In this document: positions 51,925-60,703 of the stretch, piece by piece
Layout of the letters: each line of letters opens with the position of its first letter
Numbering within the stretch: position 1 is the first letter of the stretch
Source: Ruminococcus bromii
Lineage (GTDB): Bacteria > Bacillota > Clostridia > Oscillospirales > Acutalibacteraceae
Reading direction: 5' to 3'
Assembly: GCF_002834235.1 (NCBI RefSeq)
Contig: NZ_NNBY01000031.1
Span: 95,149-159,148, forward strand
Length of the DNA stretch: 64,000 nucleotides
The notes under the pieces: generated by a model
Told to the model about the DNA's origin: nothing
The model's database searches: none
What the model saw: the letters and a program-made list of their open reading frames with translations, nothing else
Made by a program: the position numbers and the translations under genes

Positions 51925-52122
51925 ATGTCAAACAAAATGTTTATGCGTGTTGAGGATGTGGCAGAAGAAATGGGCGTTTCCGTTTCTTACGCTTATAAAC
52001 TTATACGCAAATTAAATAAAGAATTGCAGTCAACCGGGTGTATTACAATTCCCGGCAGAATTGACCGTAAATTCTTTCACGAAAAATTTTACTCAACCAA
52101 AACAATTGAAAGGAGCGATTAA
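51925..52122 (+). CDS. xis: excisionase-like protein of element 2
   Basis: This 65-residue helix-turn-helix protein (MRVEDVAEEMGVSVSYAYKL, then GRIDRKFFHEKFY) is clearly homologous to the element 1 excisionase. The ATG at 51925 is favoured by the AAAGG upstream; in-frame starts up to ten codons earlier exist. Its stop overlaps or abuts the integrase start. Confidence 0.8.
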   Translation: MSNKMFMRVEDVAEEMGVSVSYAYKLIRKLNKELQSTGCITIPGRIDRKFFHEKFYSTKTIERSD

Positions 52123-52123
52123 A

Positions 52124-53038
52124 ATGGGAGCATTTAAAAATGAAAAAAACGGAACTTGGTATGTGCAGTTCCGTTACACAGACTGGCAAGGCTTGCGACA
52201 GCAAAAATTAAAGCGTGGCTTTGCCACCAAACGAGAGGCACAGGAGTGGGAACGAGCATTCCTGACCGAAAAGAAAGCCGATGTCACTATGCCATTTAAG
52301 ACTTTTACGGAATTGTACGAAAAAGATGTTAGAGCAAAGTTAAAGGAAAACACTTGGCTTACCAAAGAGCATATTATTAAAACTAAAATATTGCCGTATT
52401 TTGAGCATAAGCGATTATGTGATATATCGGCGAAAGATGTTATCGCTTGGCAAAACGAGATTAGAAAAATGACAAATTCAAGCGGTGAGCTGCTTTCTCA
52501 GGGGTATTTAAAGACCATTCATAACCAGTTAAGTTCTTTGTTTAATCACGCAATCAAGATTTATGGTTTAAGATTAAATCCGGCATCTACGGTCGGTAAT
52601 ATGGGTAAGGAAGAACGTAAGGAAATGAGTTATTGGACTGTGGAGGAGTACAGCAAGTTCTCTGATGAAATGATGGACAAGCCTATTTCATATTATGCGT
52701 TTCAAATGCTTTATTGGACAGGTATTCGTGTAGGCGAGTTGCTTGCATTAACTGCCGGTGATTTTGACTTTAAAAACAATATGCTTACAATCAACAAATC
52801 TTATCAAAGATTGCACGGAGAAGATGTTATTACTCCACCGAAAACGGAGAAAAGCAATCGAACAATAAAAATGCCGCAGTTTTTATGTGATGAAATGCAA
52901 GAATACTTGAAAATGTTTTATTCACCGAATAACAGCGACAGGATATTTCCTATTTCAAAAAGCTATCTTCATCACGAAATGGACAGAGGATCAAAAGCCG
53001 CAGGTGTAAAGCGTATTCGTATTCACGATTTAAGACAC
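52124..53038 (+). pseudogene. int: truncated tyrosine integrase of element 2
   Basis: The first 305 codons align along their length with the element 1 integrase: GTWYVQFRYTDWQGLRQQK, NTWLTKEHIIKTKILPYF, MLYWTGIRVGELLAL with the first catalytic Arg, and RIRIHDLRH with His and Arg. After HDLRH the homology stops and unrelated sequence (PYVKHTTK) follows, so the GHxSI histidine and the nucleophilic tyrosine are missing. The frame stays open to 53206 but into foreign sequence. The protein cannot catalyse recombination. Confidence 0.88.
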
Positions 53039-53066
53039 CCGTATGTCAAGCACACGACAAAAATTT

Positions 53067-53204
53067 TTAGCTTGCGCTCGATGGCTTTTCAAGCGCAGGC
53101 TTATCCTGATGCTCGGCGAAAAACTCGCGGAGCTTGTCAGCTTCATCGGGGAGGACAAAGCCAAAGCCCTGTCCGTCCACTCTGCAATAGAAAGCGATTT
53201 TCAT
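53067..53204 (-). CDS. small ORF at the end of the serine-recombinase operon
   Basis: A 45-residue frame (MKIAFYCRVDGQGFGFVLP, then DEADKLREFFAEHQDKPALE) begins ten bases after the last recombinase stop, with GAGGTGG about five bases before the ATG. The first residues resemble the AxYxRVS opening of serine recombinases, but the catalytic serine is Asp and no domain follows. It may be a small accessory protein or a remnant. Confidence 0.5.
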   Translation of the reverse strand: MKIAFYCRVDGQGFGFVLPDEADKLREFFAEHQDKPALEKPSSAS

Positions 53205-53214
53205 GACTGCCACC

Positions 53215-54741
53215 TCAATCAAAAATGTCCTGGATTTTGTACGCGATCTCAATTCGCTTATCGGGGTACACCAGTACCCGGTCAATCAGCAGCTCGGCCA
53301 GCTCGGTGGTCAGCGTATCCGCATCGAAAATCGCCTTGGACGCTTCCTTGCGGCTGTCCTGCCGTGTCTGTTCGTCCTGCTTCTGTTTCGCCTGTGCCAA
53401 TACTGCGGCATAGGCATTTTTCGTTTTCAAAAGCAGCTCGTCACACGCGGCCTTTTCCGCCTTGTAGGTGTTCAGGTCGATCTCGCCCATGAGATAGCGT
53501 TCGTAAAGTGTGCGCTTGCCGTCTTGCAGCGTCTCGATCTGCTGCTCATATTCGGCGCGTTCCGGTACGGAAGCCTCCACCCGGAGCGTACCGTCCGGGG
53601 CAAGTGGTGCGGCGGCTTCCATCTGCTTTTTCAGCGTCAGGAATACCGCCTGCTCCAGCTCTGCGGCGTTCAGACGCATCTTGTGGCAGCGGCTTTCTAC
53701 GTCCGCCTCGGAATGGCGGCAGTGATAATATGAGGTTTTCTGCATGGTGCGGGATAGCGCATGACCGCAGCAGCCACAGAAGGCTTTGCCTTTCAGCGGG
53801 TAGTCCCGCTTCTTTTTGTTGGGCTGGGAAAAGCGGAGCTGGCTGGCCTGCACGGTATCAAACACGGCTTTCTCTACGATGGCCGGGTGATGGTCAGGGA
53901 TGATGTACCATGATTCTCTGTCCTTCAGGTGGCTTCTGGTGCCGCCTACTTCGAGAACCGCCCGCTTGCCGATCACATACACGCCGGTGTAGCGTTCATC
54001 CTCCAAAATGCGGAGAATAGTGGATGTACTCCAAATCCCGTGACAGCGGGAAATATCATGGGTGTGATTGCCGTGCGCGGCTTTGTACTGGCCGGGAGTG
54101 GGGATGCTTCTGCGAAACAGCTCCCGCGTGATGGCGGTGGCGTTGATGCCCTCGGCGGCAAGCTGGAAGATGAGCTGCACAACGGCAGCGGCCTCCGGGT
54201 CAGGCTCCATTCTGCCATCGGCGCTTTTGCGGTAGCCGTAGGGACAGATTTTGCTCTGATACTCGCCGCGCTGCATCTTGGCGTACTTGGCACTCTTGGT
54301 CTTGATGGACATATCGCGGCTGTAATACTCGCTGATGAGATACTTGAACGCCACGTCCATGCCGCCGGTGTCGCCCTTGAATTTGCTGCTGTCAAAATCG
54401 TCGCTGATGGAAATGAAGCGGGTATGGAACAGTGGGAACACACGCTCGATGAAATAGCCGGTTTCAATGCTGTTTCGTCCGAAGCGGGAAAAATCCTTGA
54501 CGATGATGCAGTCGATCTGATTGGCCCGCACCAGCTCAATGAGCTTCTGTACCTGCGGACGCTCAAAATTCGTACCGCTGTACCCGTTGTCGATAAACTC
54601 CATGATCTCTGCGTTCAGGGCTTCGGGCATGGATGCCGCATATTCATGGAGAACAAGGCTCTGATTTTCAATGCTCAGACTGTCGTACTTGTAATCCTCA
54701 ATGGAGAGGCGGATGTAGAGGGCAATTACATATTTCTGCAT
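53215..54741 (-). CDS. large serine recombinase (third of three)
   Basis: The 508-residue protein has an N-terminal resolvase domain with catalytic Ser13 in ALYIRLSIEDY, then GYSGTNFERPQ, CIIVKDFSRFGRNSIETGYF and SISDDFDS. A recombinase domain (about 170-290, CPYGYRKSADGRM, WSTSTILRILEDERYTG) follows. The zinc ribbon (FCGCCGHAL ... YYHCRHSEADVESRCHK) is near 320-365 and a C-terminal coiled coil ends the protein. Such enzymes integrate and excise elements at short dinucleotide-core sites. Its start overlaps the end of the preceding recombinase gene by 16 bases. Confidence 0.93.
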   Translation of the reverse strand: MQKYVIALYIRLSIEDYKYDSLSIENQSLVLHEYAASMPEALNAEIMEFIDNGYSGTNFERPQVQKLIELVRANQIDCIIVKDFSRFGRNSIETGYFIERVFPLFHTRFISISDDFDSSKFKGDTGGMDVAFKYLISEYYSRDMSIKTKSAKYAKMQRGEYQSKICPYGYRKSADGRMEPDPEAAAVVQLIFQLAAEGINATAITRELFRRSIPTPGQYKAAHGNHTHDISRCHGIWSTSTILRILEDERYTGVYVIGKRAVLEVGGTRSHLKDRESWYIIPDHHPAIVEKAVFDTVQASQLRFSQPNKKKRDYPLKGKAFCGCCGHALSRTMQKTSYYHCRHSEADVESRCHKMRLNAAELEQAVFLTLKKQMEAAAPLAPDGTLRVEASVPERAEYEQQIETLQDGKRTLYERYLMGEIDLNTYKAEKAACDELLLKTKNAYAAVLAQAKQKQDEQTRQDSRKEASKAIFDADTLTTELAELLIDRVLVYPDKRIEIAYKIQDIFD

Positions 54742-56384
54742 TGTTTCAGCACCTCCGCATAGGTTTCAAACTCGCTCTGGAAGCGATAGCGCACCGTGAT
54801 CTGCTTGTCGTGGGATACCTCGATGCGGTCGATCAGCCGCTCGATGAGTGCGCCGGTCAGCGCACGGTCAGTCTTGATTTGCGCGGCATCCTGTTCCAGC
54901 GCCCGGTGCTGCTCTGTTTGAGCATCCATCGTTCGCAGGCCATCCTCCAACTGTTCCATTTCCACGGCGAGGTCGGCAATGCGGCTTTCGTACTTCTCCT
55001 TGTAGTCAAAGTATTCATCCTTGGTGAGAACGCCTTGGACGAGGTTTTCATATAAGCTCCGCACGATACCGCGAAGCCACTGGATTTCCTGTTTGCGGCT
55101 GGTGATCTTCTCCCGCAGCTCGGCACGTTCAGCGGCCTGCCGGGGTAGCTCTGCAAGGGAGAGGGTGTATTGCCCCAGCGCCGTATCAAGCGCGTCCTGA
55201 AGCATATCTGCCAGCATATCCAGCAGCATATCCTCGCGGATGGTCACACCGGGGCAGGCATCTTTGCTGATTCGGCTCTGGCTCAGACAATGGTAGAAGT
55301 ACACATCGTCGGACTTCTTGCGGATATTCCGCTGCCGGTGCAGGCTGCCGCCGCAATGGGCGCAGAACACCTTGCCTTTGAGAAGATTCAGCGTGAAGGC
55401 TTTGACCTCCCGTGCCTTGGCGCGGCTGGCGGTCTGATTGAGAATTTCCTGCACCGCCGCGAACTGTTCCCGGCTGATGATGGCCTCGTGGGTGTCCCGT
55501 ACCACCGTCCATTCCTCGGCGTCGGCCTTGACCTGCCGGTGATCCACGGTTTTGGTCTGCCCCTGAACAAGATCTCCGGTGTAGACCTCGGAGCGGAGAA
55601 TGACGCCGACCGTTCGGGTTTGCCACTTGCCGCTGCCGAGCAAATTCTCATGGGTGATCTTGCCCTGCATCTTCTTGTAGTGGCTGGGGGTGAGGACGCC
55701 CGCTTCGTTCAGCCGCACGGCGATGGTATTGAGGCCAGCGCCCTCAGAAGCCCACCGGAACATCCGCTGTACCACAACGGCGGCAACGGGGTCGATGATA
55801 AGCTGGTGGCAATCGTCCTCCGCTTTCAGGTAGCCGTAGGGAGTACGCGCACCGATGAACTTGCCGTCCTTCATGGCCTGCCGCTGCTGCGCCCTGATCT
55901 TGCGCCCGATGTCCAAAGCGTAGGCTTCGTTTATCATGTTCCGCAGCGGAATGATGATACCGGAATGGGCATCCTCTGGGGCGGCGGTGTCGAAGTTTTC
56001 ATTGACCGCAATAAAGCGGATATTACGGATGCGGAAATACTGTTCGATGTAGTAGCCGGTGTCGATGGTGTTCCGCCCCAAACGGGAGAGGTCTTTCACA
56101 ATGACGCAGTTGACGTGACCAGCCTCAATATCTGAGAGCATCTGCTGAAAGCCCGGACGGTGGAAGTTTGTCCCGGTCGCGCCGTTGTCGATATAGGTAT
56201 CGTACACGCTGATCTCCGGGTACTGCTCCAGATAGCGGGCAATAATCATCTGCTGGGTTTCAATGGATACGCTGTGCGTGTGGGTATCCTCCACCGAAAG
56301 GCGGACATAGATCGCGGCGCGGCAAGCGGCGTCAGCCTCCTGCACGGCCACCGCAGCCGTTTCTTTTCTGCTTTTCCTTGCCAT
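54726..56384 (-). CDS. large serine recombinase (second of three)
   Basis: The 552-residue protein has an alanine-rich N-terminal extension of about 22 residues before the resolvase domain; catalytic Ser30 is in AAIYVRLSVED. Further features are DNGATGTNFHRPGFQ, CVIVKDLSRLGRNTIDTGYY and a zinc ribbon FCAHCGGSLHRQ with YHCLSQSRISKDACPG near 320-365. A coiled coil spans about 400-500. It is intact and overlaps the third recombinase gene, while starting two bases after the first one ends, so the three are translated as a unit. Confidence 0.93.
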   Translation of the reverse strand: MARKSRKETAAVAVQEADAACRAAIYVRLSVEDTHTHSVSIETQQMIIARYLEQYPEISVYDTYIDNGATGTNFHRPGFQQMLSDIEAGHVNCVIVKDLSRLGRNTIDTGYYIEQYFRIRNIRFIAVNENFDTAAPEDAHSGIIIPLRNMINEAYALDIGRKIRAQQRQAMKDGKFIGARTPYGYLKAEDDCHQLIIDPVAAVVVQRMFRWASEGAGLNTIAVRLNEAGVLTPSHYKKMQGKITHENLLGSGKWQTRTVGVILRSEVYTGDLVQGQTKTVDHRQVKADAEEWTVVRDTHEAIISREQFAAVQEILNQTASRAKAREVKAFTLNLLKGKVFCAHCGGSLHRQRNIRKKSDDVYFYHCLSQSRISKDACPGVTIREDMLLDMLADMLQDALDTALGQYTLSLAELPRQAAERAELREKITSRKQEIQWLRGIVRSLYENLVQGVLTKDEYFDYKEKYESRIADLAVEMEQLEDGLRTMDAQTEQHRALEQDAAQIKTDRALTGALIERLIDRIEVSHDKQITVRYRFQSEFETYAEVLKQCRNM

Positions 56385-56386
56385 GC

Positions 56387-58021
56387 TCAGCCCACCTTTC
56401 TCTGTTCGTAATCTTTCTGCTGCGCTGCCAGCGCCAGAAGCTGCAACGCCTTTTTGTATTCGTCCTCATGGGTAAAGGTAATATCCAGCTCCTTCTTCCC
56501 ACGGACGCGGATGCTCTGTACCATGTGAATGAGCGCCCTGCGGTCTAAGGTTTCCAGCGTGGAGAACTGCGTAAACTGTGAAATCCAGCGGTTGCGCTCA
56601 CTCCGGTTTTCCAGCACCTCCGTGAGTTTTTCCTTGAGAACGCGGACGCTCTCGCGGATGTCCTCAGCCTGCTTGGTGTACTTTGCCTTATAGGAAGCGT
56701 ATTCTTCCTTGGTAAGCATACCCCCCACAAGACTCTCATAAAGCCGTGCCTTGAACTCCAGCACCTGCTCCAACCGGCGCTCGTTGTCGGTAATGTGGTC
56801 GCTGTATTCCTTGGCAAGCGCCTGATTGATGCTGGTCTGGTCAATGCCGGTCAGCAGCGCCTCCAGAGAAGCAATATTGCCGATATAGGCTTTCAGGCTG
56901 TCCCGCACACAGTCGATCAGGCTGCTTTCTTTCAGCATGACCGGATGGGCGCAGCCCTTTTTCTTGCCGGTAGGACAATAATAGTAGTGGTACTCCTTGC
57001 CGTTTGCACGGTTGGTCTTGCGGGTCATGCGGCTTCCGCAGCACCCGCAGATCAGAATACCGGAGAACAGGTACACCGTATCCTCGTTGGGAGAAGTGCG
57101 GGTATCCAGTCCCTTAATGCGCTGCACCAGCTCAAAATCCTGACGGGCAATCAGCGCTTTATGGGCATCCGGGACGCGCACCCACTCGGAGGCGGGGCGC
57201 TGCTCCATCTGCTTGATCTTGTAATGCGGCGTACCCTGTTTGCCCTGCACCAGCGTTCCGGTGTAGGTTTCATCCTGCAAGATGCGGATGATGGTGGTAG
57301 CCGACCACTTGCAGTCAGCCTTGTCCGCATAGCCCTTTTTCGCATAGGGTAGGCCATTGTTCTTCTTGTAAGCCAGCGGGGAGAGAATACCCAGCCGGTT
57401 CAGTTCTGCCGCGATCTTGGAAGCGCTTGCGCCCTCCAGCCGCATACGGAAAATGTCACAGACAACGCGGGAGGCGTAGGGGTCAGGGACGAGCAAATTC
57501 TTGTTGTCCTCGGCTTTCATGTAGCCGTACACCGGGAACGCACCGACGAAATCACCGTTGCGCCGCTTCACGTCCAGAGAGGAGCGGGTCTTGATGGAAA
57601 TGTCCCGGCAGTAGGCTTCATTCATAATGTTCTTGACCGATACGGTCAGATCATCGCCGCTGTCGTGGGCGGTGTCGATGCTGTCGGTGATAGCGATGAA
57701 GCGTACCCCGTAGGCCGGGAATACCCGGCGCAGATACCGGCCTGTTTCGATGTACTCGCGCCCCAGCCGGGAGAGGTCTTTTACGATGACGCAGTTGATG
57801 TTGCCGTCGGTGACATCCTGCATCATTTCCTTGAACGCAGGGCGGTCAAAGATGATGCCGCTGTATCCATCGTCGATCTTTTCGGAAACGACCTCAATAT
57901 CCGGGTTGCGCTCTACAAAGTTTTCAATGAGCTTGCGCTGATTGGAAACGCTGTCGCTCTCACTGGAATGATCGTCGGTGTAGGACAGGCGGATGTAAGC
58001 GGTGGCTTTGTATTTAGGCAT
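56387..58021 (-). CDS. large serine recombinase (first of three)
   Basis: The 544-residue protein begins MPKYKATAYIRLSYTDD with catalytic Ser13. It continues with DGYSGIIFDRPAF, CVIVKDLSRLGREYIETGRYL, AITDSIDTAHDSGDD and a zinc ribbon ICGCCGSRMTRK with YYCPTGKKKGCAHP near 330-370. A C-terminal coiled coil with KEKLTEVLENRSERN ends the protein. The start is set at 58021 by AAAGGAG nine bases upstream; an in-frame start 36 bases earlier is unlikely. It is the first recombinase of the operon. The three proteins are only moderately alike, so they did not arise by recent duplication. Confidence 0.93.
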   Translation of the reverse strand: MPKYKATAYIRLSYTDDHSSESDSVSNQRKLIENFVERNPDIEVVSEKIDDGYSGIIFDRPAFKEMMQDVTDGNINCVIVKDLSRLGREYIETGRYLRRVFPAYGVRFIAITDSIDTAHDSGDDLTVSVKNIMNEAYCRDISIKTRSSLDVKRRNGDFVGAFPVYGYMKAEDNKNLLVPDPYASRVVCDIFRMRLEGASASKIAAELNRLGILSPLAYKKNNGLPYAKKGYADKADCKWSATTIIRILQDETYTGTLVQGKQGTPHYKIKQMEQRPASEWVRVPDAHKALIARQDFELVQRIKGLDTRTSPNEDTVYLFSGILICGCCGSRMTRKTNRANGKEYHYYYCPTGKKKGCAHPVMLKESSLIDCVRDSLKAYIGNIASLEALLTGIDQTSINQALAKEYSDHITDNERRLEQVLEFKARLYESLVGGMLTKEEYASYKAKYTKQAEDIRESVRVLKEKLTEVLENRSERNRWISQFTQFSTLETLDRRALIHMVQSIRVRGKKELDITFTHEDEYKKALQLLALAAQQKDYEQRKVG

Positions 58022-58143
58022 GAAAAAGCACTCCTTTCTCCCGGACTGCTCCCGCATGAAAAGAGTGGTTATCTGGCTATTAGGTTTTCATCCTTTTCCA
58101 CACCGATCATAGCACTCTCTGCGGAAAAAAGCGAGGATGTCGC

Positions 58144-58368
58144 TCAGCGCAAAATGCCTTGCAGACATTCCTCTAACGTAACACCGTTCCCGGCAAAGCA
58201 GGCGTTTACCACGAAATCGCCGCAGCGGAAGCGGTAAGGATTTTTGATCTGGCGGATAAAGGCGGCAATGCGTTCTTCCTTGGGAAGATTTTTGTCTACG
58301 GATACTTCCCGGATGTCCACCAGTTCATCCGTGTGGGTTCGGGTTTCGTTTGGCGTTGGCTGCATCAT
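58144..58368 (-). CDS. DUF6870-like small protein upstream of the recombinases
   Basis: The 74-residue protein reads THTDELVDIREVSVDKNLPK, EERIAAFIRQIKNPYRFRCG and GDFVVNACFAGNGVTLEEC. It resembles a small family found beside serine recombinases in clostridial integrative elements; its function is unknown. The ATG at 58368 follows AAAGGAG by six bases. It lies 122 bases before the first recombinase gene, on the same strand. Confidence 0.7.
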   Translation of the reverse strand: MMQPTPNETRTHTDELVDIREVSVDKNLPKEERIAAFIRQIKNPYRFRCGDFVVNACFAGNGVTLEECLQGILR

Positions 58369-58939
58369 GGCGATCTCCTTTCTCGGTTTGGTGGGTTTCC
58401 TCAAGGTCACATGAATGCGCTGACGGGAAAGGCCGTCAGCGCATGGTATCTGACTTTGAGAGGCGGCTGCGCGGGCAGAATTGGAGCCACATAACATAAT
58501 GGCGAATACCGGCGCAGCCGCTCTGCTTGTCCATTTGAGAAGAACTATCCTATTTGCCACGCGCCCCGGATAGTGGGCATGATGCAGGCCGCCCTTGGCA
58601 GGGCTGTCATAACTCCACGATACCGCTGCCTCAAAGAGCTGGCGCATACCGCAGGGTTCCCCCTCAAGTCTGTGGGAGGGCGTGAGCAAGTTTCATTATC
58701 CGCCGCGCTGTCATCGCGCCCGATTTGCCGAATCGGGTCTAAGGCTGCGTAGATCGCTCGGATGGCTTTTCCGGAATCACCTCCTTGAAGCCAACGTCGT
58801 GGCGGCGCACCTTATGCCGCTATCACGCGGGTTTTGTGCCTGCATCATGGTCTATTCAGTTTTCAACGTTCGGTGAAAGGCTTCGTGGAGAATGTCCCTT
58901 CACCTATCGCCGATTTTGGGCCACTTTTGCACCCTGTTT
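58369..58939 (-). other. 570-base non-coding GC-rich region with hairpins upstream of the DUF6870-like gene
   Basis: No convincing gene was seen. A perfect 12-bp hairpin (58415-58426 with 58433-58444, core GCGCTGACGG) lies about 50 bases before the DUF6870-like start. GCGGCTGCGC (about 58463) can pair with GCGCAGCCGC (about 58514). The region would be the leader of the recombinase transcript. Confidence 0.45.
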
Positions 58940-59422
58940 TCAGCAATCAGGGAAAAGTTTTTTCATTTTCTTCATCGCCGCGCCGATGCTCTTGGAAATA
59001 TTCTGATGGCTGACACCCTCGGCTGCGCCAATCTCATCAACCGTCATCCCATCCACGAAATACATCCACACCCTGCGGAACTGCGTATCCGTCAGGTGCT
59101 TCCGAATCTGCGTGACCTTTCTGACGCTGCGGTGGATTGCCTCTGCCCGGTCATGCGCCTGCTCCATGCAGACATCCACGGCAGGAATGGAGGCCGCTTC
59201 CTCGGATAGCTCATCCAGCGCAAGCGTGTGATTGGCATAGACGTGAGCTTCCTTTTCGGAGGCGTGATAGTCCTCGTCCGACAGGGCTTTCCATTTCAGA
59301 AATTCTTTCTCGCTGGCAAAGTCCTCGCGGGTCAGGCGGACGATGACTTCATTGGCGTCCATATAAACGATGGCATCGGGGTCTTTCTTATTCAGCGCAT
59401 AGCTGCTTTTTCTATTAAACAT
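58940..59422 (-). CDS. sigma-70 region 4-like protein of the integrative element
   Basis: The 160-residue protein ends in a helix-turn-helix like sigma region 4: RKHLTDTQFRRVWMYFVDG, then MTVDEIGAAEGVSHQNISKS and IGAAMKKMKKLF. There is no region 2, so it is not a complete sigma factor; proteins like it are common next to integrative-element recombinases and may act as transcription activators. The ATG at 59422 is preceded by GGAGG. The N-terminal 80 residues (PDAIVYMDANEVIVRLTRED) are of unknown fold. Confidence 0.82.
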   Translation of the reverse strand: MFNRKSSYALNKKDPDAIVYMDANEVIVRLTREDFASEKEFLKWKALSDEDYHASEKEAHVYANHTLALDELSEEAASIPAVDVCMEQAHDRAEAIHRSVRKVTQIRKHLTDTQFRRVWMYFVDGMTVDEIGAAEGVSHQNISKSIGAAMKKMKKLFPDC

Positions 59423-59517
59423 TTTGTTCCTCCGTTCAGATCCGAGTGGGTAAAAAGGTCTGAACGAAGGGCGGAGGGGAGCGGCAGCCCACAGAGAAGA
59501 AAAACAGTGCAAACAAA

Positions 59518-59557
59518 AAGGCACCCGCACAGGCATAAAAGCCTGAACGAGTGCCTT
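59518..59557 (-). terminator. hairpin with T-run upstream of the sigma-like gene
   Basis: AAGGCAC/GTGCCTT encloses CAGGC/GCCTG; on the minus strand it is followed by TTTTTGTTTG. About 100 bases before the sigma-like start, it could act as an attenuator. Confidence 0.5.
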
Positions 59558-59865
59558 GCAATTCTATTTCATAATTGGGCGGAGCTATATCGCAGATAAT
59601 CTGTGATGTACAGAAAACGAGCTGCAACTCACATGGATAAGTGCAGCTCGCAAAAGTCTCTACAACACCTGTTTCTTTTTGAGATGTTCTGTATCCACTT
59701 CCTTTGCGGTGGATAGCCGCATTAGCGATACCTCCTGTTGTCAGTCAATCCCATAAGACATCCTCACATATTTCGTAATTATGATGTATAGCTCATTTGA
59801 CATGAGTTAAGTGTATATTTAGCTGAATTAGAACTCACCATAAAATATAGGAGAGGTGATTTCTG
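59558..59865. other. divergent intergenic region of element 3
   Basis: No gene was found. A perfect 9-bp stem CGAGCTGCA/TGCAGCTCG lies at 59618-59650. TTGACA at 59797-59802 is a possible -35 box for the XRE gene, but no good -10 box is at the right distance. Confidence 0.35.
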
Positions 59866-60192
59866 ATGAACTTTCTTGACCTTTTTGCCCTCAAACTTCG
59901 GGAGAAGCGAATCCAGCAGAAGATAACACAGCGTGGACTGGCTGAAAAACTGAATATGTGTACACGCACGATTATTGAGATTGAAAACTGCAAAAGCAAT
60001 CCGAAGTTTGAAACCGTGGCTCTCATTTCCAAGGAGATGAGAATCAGCCTTGACGCCGTGGTGTTTCACGACGAAAAACCACGTGAAATTCCAAAAGTTG
60101 TGGCAGATTTCTTTGCTGGAAAGAGTGATGCAGAAGCGGAGCGGTATATTGCATTGTGCCAAAGCGCAGAGAAGTTGAAAAACGGTGAGTAA
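59866..60192 (+). CDS. XRE family regulator of element 3
   Basis: The 108-residue protein has an HTH_3 domain at residues about 5-65: LFALKLREKRIQQKITQRGL, then LAEKLNMCTRTIIEIENCKS. Its C-terminal part (VVADFFAGKSDAEAERYIAL) is helical. It is divergent from the sigma-like gene and is probably a control gene of the element. GGAGAGGTG lies before the ATG. A terminator follows its stop. Confidence 0.88.
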   Translation: MNFLDLFALKLREKRIQQKITQRGLAEKLNMCTRTIIEIENCKSNPKFETVALISKEMRISLDAVVFHDEKPREIPKVVADFFAGKSDAEAERYIALCQSAEKLKNGE

Positions 60193-60224
60193 AAGCGGCC
60201 ATCCATGCGGATAGCCGCTTTAAC
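60192..60224 (+). terminator. terminator after the XRE gene of element 3
   Basis: AAAGCGGC and ATCC pair with GGAT and GCCGCTTT around a short loop, with T-rich flank. Confidence 0.7.
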
Positions 60225-60312
60225 TTATAGAATAGCCAGCGGGCATAGACACACGATTTTTACCCGCTGGCTGCTTTTGTCCGCGCAGTTGGAACGACGG
60301 GCAATTTTTATT

Positions 60313-60681
60313 CTATTTTCCCTGTTCGTGTGCACGCCGGATTTTTTCAAAGCTGTCCTGACTGATAGTGTGTTCAATCCGACAGGCATCGGCCTCCGCA
60401 GTTTTGGGGTCAACGCCTGCGGTGATAAGCTGCTCGGTAAAGAAGCAGTGACGCTCGTAGATTTTTTCGGCTACCTCGCGGCCCACATCGGTCAGATGGA
60501 GAAAGTGACCTTCGTCCATCATAAGAAAGCCGCCGTCCCGCAAGGTAGCCACTGCATGGCACACGCTGGGCTTTGACACCTCCATGTGCCGGGCCACATC
60601 TACGGAGCGCACCATACCGCGTTTCTTTTGGAGAACAAGGATGGTTTCCAGGTAATCCTCCCCGGACGCATGAAGTTTCAT
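60313..60681 (-). CDS. DtxR/MntR-like metal-dependent transcriptional regulator
   Basis: The 122-residue protein has a DtxR-type winged helix: SGEDYLETILVLQKKRGMV, then RSVDVARHMEVSKPSVCHAV. It is followed by the metal-binding dimerisation domain with YERHCFFTEQLITAGVD and DACRIEHTISQDSFEKI (Cys, Glu and His ligands). There is no SH3 extension, so it is the short MntR-like form. It lies just downstream of two ABC transporter genes and probably controls them in response to Fe or Mn. The start is the ATG at 60681, after GGGAGAA. Confidence 0.88.
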   Translation of the reverse strand: MKLHASGEDYLETILVLQKKRGMVRSVDVARHMEVSKPSVCHAVATLRDGGFLMMDEGHFLHLTDVGREVAEKIYERHCFFTEQLITAGVDPKTAEADACRIEHTISQDSFEKIRRAHEQGK

Positions 60682-60703
60682 ATTGCGCTTCTCCCTCAAA
60701 TTA

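Larger units (their letters stand above)
50956..53038 (+). mobile_element. element 2: related guaA-site element, truncated
   Basis: It shows the same order as the front of element 1: arm-type repeats, XRE regulator on the minus strand, divergent promoter, excisionase and tyrosine integrase. It is cut after codon 305 of the integrase, where higher-GC sequence of element 3 begins. The rest of element 2 is not in the window. Confidence 0.75.

Noticed and set aside
53203..58237. Long plus-strand open frames across the serine recombinase genes
   Set aside because: They mirror the minus-strand recombinases in GC-rich DNA, have no good ribosome binding sites and no recognisable motifs.
58144..58689. 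181-codon version of the DUF6870-like gene
   Set aside because: The extra N-terminal 107 codons have no conserved features and cross the 12-bp hairpin; the ATG at 58368 has a good Shine-Dalgarno site.
58940..59536. 198-codon version of the sigma-like gene
   Set aside because: The first 38 codons cross a hairpin region, and GGAGG supports the ATG at 59422.
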